Origin: Flavobacterium cutihirudinis
GTDB taxonomy: Bacteria > Bacteroidota > Bacteroidia > Flavobacteriales > Flavobacteriaceae
Reading direction: 5' to 3'
DNA length: 64,000 nucleotides
Assembly (NCBI RefSeq): GCF_003385895.1
Contig: NZ_QRDQ01000009.1
Location: forward strand, 124,001-188,000
The first letter of the stretch is position 1. Each line of letters begins with the position of its first letter. Shown here piece after piece: positions 25,427 through 36,100 of the stretch. The position numbers and the translations under genes were made by a program. The notes under the pieces were generated by a model. The model did no database searches and was not told the origin of the DNA. It saw only the letters and a program-made list of their open reading frames with translations.

Positions 25427-25912
25427 TTATTTTAAATCTTTGGGGAAAATTGTTTTATGTGTCTTGCCTTTATTGAGAGCATCCCAACTCTCTGAATCAA
25501 ATTGCAGGGAAACAAAACCTGAAGTCGGAACATTTTCTATAAAAACATCCCCAAATTTATTAACAAAATTTGTAATAGCCTCGTTATGTCCAAAAAGAAT
25601 AACGCTATCGAAACTATTATCACACGATTTGATAACTTTTTCGAGCTGTCGTTCATCAAAAGTATAAAGTTCATCTTTGAAAATGATGCTTTCTATAGGA
25701 TAAGAAATATTTTGAGCAAAAATAAGAGCCGTTTCTGAAGCGCGTGCGGCACTGCTACTCCAAATTATATAGGTTTTTGGAAGGTATTTTGAAATATTTG
25801 AAGACACATCATGCGCATCTAATATACCTCTTTTCATTAAAGGTCTGTCAAAATCTTTTAGAGGTGCTTCCCAGCTTGATTTTGCGTGTCGAATTAAGAT
25901 TAAGTTTTTCAT
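25427..25912 (-). CDS. SixA-like histidine phosphatase
   Basis: The 161-residue protein of the histidine phosphatase superfamily has the RHG-type motif as LIRHAKSSWE, with the phospho-accepting His9. A second conserved His is in ILFGHNEAITN, and DFDRPLMKRG and WSSSAARASETA complete the pocket. E. coli SixA dephosphorylates an ArcB phosphotransfer His; here the target is unknown. It is the first gene of a tight operon with ppk1 and ppx, which suggests a link to phosphate or polyphosphate metabolism. No signal peptide is present. Confidence 0.88.
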   Translation of the reverse strand: MKNLILIRHAKSSWEAPLKDFDRPLMKRGILDAHDVSSNISKYLPKTYIIWSSSAARASETALIFAQNISYPIESIIFKDELYTFDERQLEKVIKSCDNSFDSVILFGHNEAITNFVNKFGDVFIENVPTSGFVSLQFDSESWDALNKGKTHKTIFPKDLK

Positions 25913-26410
25913 AAAAAGAGATTTTTAAAATAAATGCACTGCGTCAAACTTTTTTCTAAGTTCTAATTTACAAAAGAATTTTTAATCCTTCCCACTTTTT
26001 TATAACTGTTAACATTTAACTAAAATTTTAACAAGAATTCATAATCCTCAAAATTTTAACAATCCAGAAAAATCATGATTTGAGTTTTTACAAATTGTGT
26101 ACTTCATCTATTAAAACAATCATTTCGTCGATATTTTACAAATAGATAAAATTTTAACTAAATAATTGATTATTAGTTATTTACAAAGATTCAAAAGATG
26201 CATTTTTGACGAAATAAGGAAGAAAAATGAAGAATAAAATTTGCTAAAACGGACTAAAAAAGCATTTTTTTTAGACAATATTTTGCTAAAAAAGAGTAGT
26301 TGAACGAGTTTTTAGGTTAGTTACAGACAAAAAAATTTAATTACAAAAACTCTAATATAATTTTGATTATGTTAAAATTTCATAAATACCACAAAACTAA
26401 ATCTTAAAAT
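25913..26410. other. AT-rich divergent spacer of 498 bases before the adhesin operon
   Basis: No gene is visible. The 11-mer AAAATTTTAAC occurs three times (26022, 26050, 26148) on the + strand. No good TAnnTTTG box was found for either direction. It must hold the promoter of the adhesin locus and that of the sixA-ppk1-ppx operon. Confidence 0.55.
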
Positions 26411-27067
26411 ATGAAAACTAAATCTACTCTTGAAAAAGCAGTAAAATTTGTTACCAATTGTAAGATTATTTTTTCGCAAAGAAAAAATATCTTTCAGAAG
26501 AGCTTTTTTGGTCTGCTTTGTTTTTTAATTACCTCAATTGCATATTCGCAATCTGGTTCGTGTAATTCTGAAATAACCATTGACGGAGAAAATCAACAAA
26601 AGTACAATGGTTCTGAAGTTTCGTTTTTACTACAAGTTAAAAACACTGGAACGAATACTGATACCTATCAATTGTCTGCCGAGAACTTTTCAAGTTTTGC
26701 AGAAAATCCTGACGGAAGCGCAACAACCAACAATGTTTTATTAAACAATAGACTGGAGAGCAAAAATAATGGTCCTCAGAATAAAACAATTACGCTTGCT
26801 CCAGGAGAAGTTGCGGAATTTTATGTAAAACTAAGCTTAGTCGATATTTCAAAGCTCGATCAATGGAATGGAACTTCGGTGACCGTAACTTCTACGACTT
26901 GCCCAGGAAGTAAAAGCCAAACTATTCTACATACATTCATACCTCCAAAAAAGACCAAAGGAGTTGGTTTTTATAAGCCCATATTAGATTTAAAAGATAT
27001 AATAACTCCCAAAACAACAAATATTTCTTTACTACATCATGTAGCTGTATCTCGTTTTTACTGTTAG
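26411..27067 (+). CDS. Unknown secreted protein, first gene of the adhesin locus
   Basis: The 218-residue protein has a signal peptide with an unusually long basic N-region: the hydrophobic core FFGLLCFLITSIAYSQ ends near residue 47. The mature part (about 48-175) looks like one Ig/CARDB-type beta-sandwich (VSFLLQVKNTGTNTDTYQLSAEN is its clearest piece, given here as QVKNTGTNTDTYQLS, and ITLAPGEVAEFYVKLSL). Two Cys could form a disulfide. The last 40 residues (PPKKTKGVGFYKP to SRFYC) are not like a T9SS sorting domain. The adhesin starts 33 bases downstream, so it is very likely co-transcribed and could be an adhesin partner or export aid. I recognise no family. Confidence 0.65.
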   Translation: MKTKSTLEKAVKFVTNCKIIFSQRKNIFQKSFFGLLCFLITSIAYSQSGSCNSEITIDGENQQKYNGSEVSFLLQVKNTGTNTDTYQLSAENFSSFAENPDGSATTNNVLLNNRLESKNNGPQNKTITLAPGEVAEFYVKLSLVDISKLDQWNGTSVTVTSTTCPGSKSQTILHTFIPPKKTKGVGFYKPILDLKDIITPKTTNISLLHHVAVSRFYC

Positions 27068-27100
27068 TCAAAACATTATATCAATATTAAAATTTTTAAT

Positions 27101-30100
27101 ATGAAAAACTTTACTTTCAAAAACAGAATAAAAATCCTTCTAAGTTTTATATTAAGTACTTTGTTTCTTAATGTTTATGGCGGAGAAGGTAGTAAACAAA
27201 CAACTACTAGCACGAGCAATAGGGCATCACTTTGCATAAACAGTAATGAATATGGAAATTTTGCAAGATATGGTTCTACAGATGTGCAGCGATTGTATAT
27301 TAGAATTCAAAATCCAAGTTCTGAAAAAGTATACTTAGGTTTTAGTAGAGCCCGAAGATCATCACCAACTGGAGATGAAATTACGTCAAGATTTAGAATC
27401 ATAGATCCAAACGGAAATGTTGCATTTGCAAATTATGATTTGAATGGAACTACATCAAATATAACAGGTACCGAAGCCCAACGTCTTTCAAGAGCCCAAA
27501 GCGGCCCAGTGGGAGTTGATGGTGTTACTTCATCTACAGGTTATACTCCTATTGTTTTTACTCCAAATGCTGCAATGGGTGCCGGTGATTACTACATTGA
27601 ATTCCAATCAACTAACGACACTAGTGACCAAATTTTTTATAATTACTACGACATTACTGTTGCAAATAGTTCAAACAATTCAATTCCCGGACGTATTTAT
27701 TCAAAACGTTGGGCTTTTGCCATGGATAATGTTACCACCAATTTCAATGGTGCTTTCTATGTTTTTGCTCCTGACAACGGATCTACTACCGGAGCTACAA
27801 CTCAAAATGGTTTTGTAAATAAAATCAATTTTAATGGTGCAGGTTTTAGACCATGGTACTTCAATGTTGCCTTTAATAATACAGGTCCTGGAACTTCAGG
27901 AAATACTGCAAACGATCAAAAAAGTGTTTACAATGCTTCTGATGCAACAAAAATGAGTCCGAAATATGAGGTTTTCTTAAACGATCCTGATATAAACATT
28001 TGGAAAAACGGAACCTATGATGGTAATATAAAAATCAATGGAATCACAAATTGCGGAATTGGCGAAAGTAATATCAACATAAGCGTTAATAAAAGCGGAA
28101 CTGTTGAAATTCTCCTTGATTTTGACGGAGGTGATGGTGTTTTTACTGCAGGAACCAAAGACGTTTTGACTACACAAAGTGTTTCAGGATCGGGAGCGCC
28201 ACCATATGCGGTAAGTGTTCCCTGGGATGGAAAAGATGGACTAGGAAATATAATAGCGCAAGGCACATCGATACCCATAGTTGTTTCATTCGGGCAGGCT
28301 GCTTTCCATTTTCCGATGTATGATGTAGAGGAAAATCAAAATGGTTTTTCATGTACAGTTGTACGACCAGCTGCGCCAGCCGGATATGTTTTAAAGTTTT
28401 ATTGGGATGACAGATCTATTACTTACAATAGTGGTACTTTTGATGCAAAATTAAATCTTACGGGATGTACACCTAACAATACTCCTCCTGGTAATTGCCA
28501 CAGATGGAGTGGTTTTGATAGCAATAACAATGATGATCCACAATATGGTAATATGAATACCATAAATACGTGGTGGTATGCTAATAGAGACTTTGTAAGA
28601 GCAAATATTGTTTTACCTCCATTTTATACAGTTGCGCTGGACACTAAAACCGACGTAAAATGTTTTGGAGGTAGTGATGGTACAATTAAAATAAAAGTCA
28701 CCAACGGAACTGCTCCTTACAAATATTATATAAACGGACAAACGACTGAAAATACTTTACTGAGTTTAGCCGCCGGAACTTATAATATCAAAGTGGTGGA
28801 TGCAAATGGCTGTTCTGCAAATGTAAATGGGGTAGTAATTGGTCAACCAACAGTTTTATCTCCTTCCATTACTTCTCCAACTCATGTAAATTGTTTCGGA
28901 GGTAATACCGGATCTGCGACTGTGACTGTAACTGGAGGAACTTCTCCATATACGTATTCATGGTCTCCATCTGGTGGAACTGGAGCTACCGCAAGTAATC
29001 TTACAGCTGGTACTTATACCGTAACTGTCACAGATGCTAACTCTTGTACAAAAACGGCAAGTGTCACAATAAATCAACCTACGGCAGCCTTATCTGCTTC
29101 CATTACTTCTCCAACTCATGTAAATTGTTTCGGAGGAAATACCGGATCTGCGACTGTGACTGTTAGTGGAGGAACTGCTCCATATACGTATTCATGGTCT
29201 CCATCTGGTGGAACTGGAGCTACTGCAAGCAATCTTACAGCGGGAACTTATACCGTTACCGTTAAAGATGCAAACAATTGTACTACAACTGCAACTGTTA
29301 AGATAAATCAACCGGATGCGGCCTTATCTGCTTCCATTACTTCTCCAACTCATGTAGCTTGTTTCGGAGGAAATACTGGATCTGCAACTGTGTCCGTAAC
29401 TGGAGGAACTTCTCCATATACCTATTCATGGTCTCCATCTGGTGGAACTGGAGCTACTGCAAGCAATCTTTTAGCGGGAACTTATACGGTTACAGTTAAA
29501 GATGCAAACAATTGTACTACAACTGCAACTGTTAAGATAAATCAACCGGATGAAGCCTTATCAGCTTCCATTACTTCTCCAACGCATGTAGCTTGTTTCG
29601 GAGGTAATACCGGATCTGCGACTGTGACTATAACTGGAGGAACTTCTCCATATACCTATTCATGGTCTCCATCAGGAGGAACTGGAGCTACTGCAAGTAA
29701 TCTTTTAGCAGGAACTTATACTGTTACCGTTAAAGATGCAAACAATTGTACTACAACTGCAACTGTTAAGATAAATCAACCGGATGCGGCCTTATCTGCT
29801 TCCATTACTTCTCCAACTCATGTAGCTTGTTTCGGAGGAAATACTGGATCTGCAACTGTGTCCGTAACTGGAGGAACTTCTCCATATACCTATTCATGGT
29901 CTCCATCTGGTGGAACTGGAGCTACTGCAAGCAATCTTTTAGCGGGAACTTATACTGTTACAGTTAAAGATGCAAACAATTGTACTACAACTGCAACTGT
30001 TAAAATAAATCAACCAGATGAAGCCTTATCAGCTTCCATTACTTCTCCAACGCATGTAGCTTGTTTCGGAGGTAATACGGGATCTGCGACTGTGACTGTA

Positions 30101-33100
30101 ACTGGAGGAACTTCTCCATATACCTATTCATGGTCTCCATCTGGTGGAACTGGAGCTACTGCAAGCAATCTTTTAGCGGGAACTTATACAGTTACAGTTA
30201 AAGATGCAAACAATTGTACTACAACTGCAACTGTTAAAATAAATCAACCAGATGAAGCCTTATCAGCTTCCATTACTTCTCCAACGCATGTAGCTTGTTT
30301 CGGAGGCAATACCGGATCTGCGACTGTGACTGTAACTGGAGGAACTTCTCCATATACCTATTCATGGTCTCCATCTGGTGGAACTGGAGCTACTGCAAGC
30401 AATCTTACAGCGGGAACTTATACCGTTACCGTTAAAGATGCAAACAATTGTACTACAACTGCAACTGTTAAGATAAATCAACCGGATGCAGCCTTATCTG
30501 CTTCCATTACTTCTCCAACTCATGTAAATTGTTTCGGAGGAAATACCGGATCTGCGACTGTGTCCGTAACTGGAGGAACTTCTCCATATACCTATTCATG
30601 GTCTCCATCTGGTGGAACTGGAGCTACCGCAAGCAATCTTTTAGCGGGAACTTATACGGTTACAGTTAAAGATACAAACAATTGTACTACAACTGCAACT
30701 GTTAAAATAAATCAACCAGATGCAGCCTTATCAGCAACAAAATCGCAAGTTAATCCAAGTTGTGGTGGTGCTACTACTGGAACTGCAAGTGTTGAAGTTT
30801 CAGGCGGAACAAGTCCATACACTTACTTATGGAATACGGTTCCTGCACAAACTGGAGCAACAGCTACTGGTCTAAAAGCTGGAAACTATTCGGTGACAAT
30901 AACTGATCATTTAGGATGTAGCATTACTGAACATTTCGAAATCATTGATGGAGATTCTATCATACCGGTTATTGATCCTCTTCCTGCAACTTCTACAATT
31001 AATTGTCCTGCAGTTCCTGTGTTCGAGCAAGCGACTGCAAGCGACCTTAACGGAACTATTTCTTCTTTAACTTATGAAGACGAAGTAATTCCTGGTCAAT
31101 GCGAAGGGGCTTATACTAAAATAAGAACTTGGTACGCTAAAGATGCTTGTGGAAACGAAGCGGTTCCTGTAAGTCAAACAATTATTGTACAAGACAATAC
31201 AGCTCCGACTTGGACTACAATGGAAGGTTCTTTAAATAAAACTGTAGAATGTAGTGATGAAGAGGCTTTAGCTGCTGCTCAGGCTTTATATCCAGCCGCA
31301 TCTGATGCTTGTGATTCTGATGTTACTAACATTATAAAAGATAGTGGCCGATTTGTTGCTATTGAAGGTTGTGGAAATGCTGGAACTTACACCAACACTT
31401 GGACTGTAACTGATGCTTGTGGAAATATCTCTGAGACTTTCACACAGGTAATTACAATTCAAGATACTAAAGCGCCAACTTGGAAAACAGAAGATGGATC
31501 TTTAGACCAAACTGTAGAATGCAGCGATACTGAAACTTTAGATGCAGCTCAGGCATTGATCCCAACTGCTATTGATTCATGCGACACTGATGTTTCTAAC
31601 ATTAAAAAAGTCAGCGGAAAATTTGAAGCTTCTGAAGGTTGCACAAATGCAGGAACTTACACCAACACTTGGACTGTAACTGACGATTGTGGAAATACTT
31701 CTGGAACTTTCACTCAAATAATCACAGTTCGTGATACTAAAGCACCAACTTGGGAAACTGAAGCTGGATCTTTAGACCAAACTGTAGAATGTAGTGATGA
31801 AGAGGCTTTAGCTGCAGCTCAGACTTTATATCCAGCCGCATCTGATGCTTGTGATTCTGATGTTACTAATATTATAAAAGTCAGCGGAAAATTTGAAGCT
31901 TCTGAAGGTTGTACAAATGCAGGAACTTATACCAATACATGGACAGTAATTGATGATTGCGGAAATACTTCTGAAACTTTCACGCAAGTGATCACAATCA
32001 AAGATTCTACAGCTCCAACTTGGGATACAAAAGAAGGCGAACTTAACGTTACTTTACAATGTAGCGATACTGAAGGTCTTAATAACGCTCAGAATCTATC
32101 GCCAATTGCAAAAGACAATTGTGATTCTGATATAAAATATACGAAAACAAGCGGTGAATTACAAAGAGGCGCTTGTGGAAGTACAGGAACTTACACTAAT
32201 ACTTGGGTAGCAGAAGATAATTGTGGAAATACCTCAACTGTCTTTACTCAAACAATTACTATTCAAGACACTGCAGCTCCAAAATGGATAACTGTGGCCG
32301 GATCTTTAAATGAGAAATTAGAGTGTAGTGATACTGCAGGATTAGAAGCAGCGCAAAACCGTGCTCCTGAAGCAACAGCAAATTGTACAATAGTTACTTA
32401 TGAAAAAATAAGCGGTCCGTTTGTTCGTTCTGAAGGTTGTGCAAATGCCGGAACTTATACAAACAGCTGGATTGCAAAAGACGATTGTGGTAATGTAACA
32501 GAAAGTTTTATTCAGGTAATTACTATTGAAGATACTACGGCTCCAACTTGGCAAACTGAAACTGCTTCTCTAAACAGAACAGTAGAATGTAGCAACACAG
32601 AAGAATTGGATTCAGCGCAAGCTTTATTCCCAACTGCTTTTGATGCTTGCGATACTGATGTAACTAACATTACTAAAACAAGCGGTGAGTTTATTCGTTC
32701 TGAAGGATGCGCAAATGCTGGAACTTACACTAACAGATGGACAGTAACTGATGATTGCGGAAATACTTCAGCAGAATTTGTTCAGGTAATTACTATTCAG
32801 GATACTACGGCTCCAACTTGGCAAACTGAAACTGCTTCTTTAGACAAAACTATAGAATGCAGCAATGCAGAAGAATTGGATTCAGCGCAAGCTTTATTCC
32901 CAACTGCTTTTGATGCTTGCGATACTGATGTAACTAACATTACGAAAGTAAGCGGCGAGTTTATGGCTACTGAAGGATGCGCAAACGCTGGAACGTATAC
33001 CAATAGATGGACTGTAACTGATGATTGTGGAAATACTTCAGCAGAATTTGTTCAGGTAATCACTATTCAGGATACTACGGCTCCAATTTGGCAAACTGAA

Positions 33101-36100
33101 ACTGCTTCTCTAAACAGAACAGTAGAATGCAGCAATGCAGAAGATTTGGCTTCAGCGCAAGCTTTATTCCCAACTGCTTTTGATTCTTGCGATACTGATG
33201 TAACAAATATTACTAAAACAAGCGGTGAGTTTATTCGTTCTGAAGGTTGTGCAAACGCTGGAACGTACACCAATAGATGGACAGTAACTGATGATTGCGG
33301 AAATACTTCAGCAGAATTTGTTCAGGTAATCACTATTCAGGATACTACGGCTCCAATTTGGCAAACTGAAACTGCTTCTTTAGACAAAACTATAGAATGC
33401 AGCAATGCAGAAGAATTGGCTTCAGCGCAAGCTTTATTCCCAACTGCTTTTGATTCTTGCGATACTGATGTAACAAATATTACAAAAGTAAGCGGTGAGT
33501 TTATGGCTACTGAAGGTTGTGCAAACGCTGGAACGTATACCAATAAATGGACTGTAACTGATGATTGTGGAAATACTTCAGCAGAATTTGTTCAGGTAAT
33601 CACAATCAAAGATACTACTGCTCCAACTTGGTCAACAGAAACAGGTTCTCTAAACAGAACAGTAGAATGCAGTAACAGCGAAGATTTAGGTTCAGCTCAG
33701 GCTTTATTCCCAACTGCTTCTGACTCTTGTGATACTGATGTAACTAACATAACTAAAGTAAGCGGCGAGTTTGTTGCTTCTGAAGGTTGTGCAAACACCG
33801 GAACTTACACCAATACATGGACTGTAACTGATGATTGTGGAAATACTTCTGAAACTTTCACGCAAGTAATTACTATTCAAGACACTACGGCTCCTACATT
33901 TGCAGGAGAACTTCCTGGTGATATTACAGTTTCTTGTGATGCTGTTCCAGAAGCTGCTAATGCTCAAGTTTCTGACAATTGCAACGGGGATTTACCTGTA
34001 GTTTACACTGAAGTTAAGAGCGACATTAGAAACGAATGCGGAACTGAATATACTTTAACACGCACATGGACTACAAGTGATTGTGGTGGAAATACAGTTT
34101 CTCATACTCAAATCATTACAGTAAGAGATACTACTCCTCCAACAGGAACTGCTCCTGCAGATGTTGCTGGCTTACAAAATGCAGCAGACATTCCGGCGGC
34201 AAATCCTGCTGATGTAACAGATGCTTCTGATAATTGCGGAGGACCTGTAAACATTACTGTTAGTGACTCTAACAATGGTGGCAGTGGATGCGACGGAAAT
34301 GCATACATCGTAACCAGAACCTATACTTTAACTGACTGTGCAGGTAATAAAACTGAATTAGTACAAACATTCACAGTTGAGAACAAAGTGTCTGTATCTG
34401 GAGTTGCTTCAAATGTAACTTGTCTTGATGGAACTGATGGTTCAATTACAGTAACTAGCAGCCCTGGCGCAACCGTTGTAATTACAAATGCTAATAATGA
34501 GGTTGTTGGAAATACAAATTTACCAGCAGGTACTTATACACTGACAGCTACGTCACCAGTAAATGCCGAAGGACAAACTTGTACTGCAACTGCAACTGTA
34601 ACAATAACTCAGCCTAATTATAAAGTTAAAGTATCTGGACAAGTTATTAATGTAGATACTAATACTCCTATTGCAAATGTACCAGTTACCTTGATTCCAC
34701 AAGGTAGTACACCTGGTCCGATCTTAATTCGTATTACGAATGCAGATGGTCAATATACCTTCTCTGGAATGGTTGCAGGAGATTATTTAGTTCAGGTTCA
34801 AGATGCTAATTTAAATAGTGCTTACCAATTATATCCTGTAGATTCAAGCTTGTTCTTTACAACACTTGAAGAATGTAAATTCCAGGTTCACGATTTCTTA
34901 TACGGAAAATCAAACTTACCTGTTTTAGGAGATTATGTTTGGTATGACACTAACAATAACGGAATTCAGGATGAATGGTACGATGCAAACAATGATGGTG
35001 TTGTAACTAAAAACATTCCTGACAGCGAAGGCGCTATCGACTATAGCCTTTGGGAATGGATTGACTTTAATGGAGACGGAAGCTATACTGGTCCTATGAA
35101 TGCTGGAGAATTAAATGCCGGTGGATTTGGAAATGCTTTAAGTTCTAATGTTATTGTTGATGGTCCAAATGGATACCATGATGAAGTAATTGTAGGTATT
35201 CAAGGATTCTGGAGAAACAGACCTGAAAGTGAAAATCCTTATGGCGAATACACTGTAAAACTTGTTAAAGATGCGAACTTTAATGCTGCTGCAGCTGCTT
35301 TAGGAGCAACTGGATTAGTAAAAGTTTTACCAACAACATCCGCCGATAAGAAAACTACAGCTAAAACAGCTAAAACACAAATGCATACCGTTTGTACCAC
35401 TACAAGTGCGGAAGGATATGTGGTTAATGTTACACCTGAAGATTTAGTTCATTTGGATATTGACTTTGGCGTAAGCTGTAAAGAAGTACAAGATATTGTT
35501 GCGAATGATGACAACGGAGGACCTTTCCCTGGTGTAAATCATACAACTCCAAATGTATTGAATGTACTAACAAATGATACGCTTGAAGGACAACCGGTAA
35601 CAGCTTCTGAGGTTATTATTACAACGGTAACACCAAATGAGTTTTTACAACTAAACCCTGATGGTTCAGTAGACATCTTACCAAATGCTCCTGCAGGAAC
35701 ATTAACAATGGTATACCAAATTTGTGAAGCAGATGAAACTTCAAATTGTGATACAGCAACTGTAACAATTACAATTGAAGCACCTGTAATGACAGTAACT
35801 GCAACACCAACTTGTGTTAACGATGTACCTTACCTTGATTATGCTGTAACAGATACAAACTTTACTCCAGTAGATGGCGTAACGATTACCTGGGCAGACA
35901 GCAACAACAATGTAATTACAACAATGACCGGTTTACCACTTAGCGGACGAGTATTATGGCCAGGAGCTGTAGTAGATGAGGCCGGAAATGGTATCGACTG
36001 GCCAGGGTGGGTATTCCAGGATAACAAATGGATTCAGGCTCCAGACGGATTTGAAACACTTCGCCCAACAGCGACCTTGACTATCTCCGTTAATCCAAGT

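Noticed and set aside
32797..33543. Evenly spaced open frames on the minus strand inside the adhesin repeats
   Set aside because: They are 270-bp-periodic antisense shadows of the coding repeats, with no start signals or plausible protein features.
28865..33889. Regular direct repeats that could be taken for a CRISPR array
   Set aside because: Units are 234 and 270 bp, in frame, and encode SprB and Ig-like domains; there are no short repeats with unique spacers and no cas gene.
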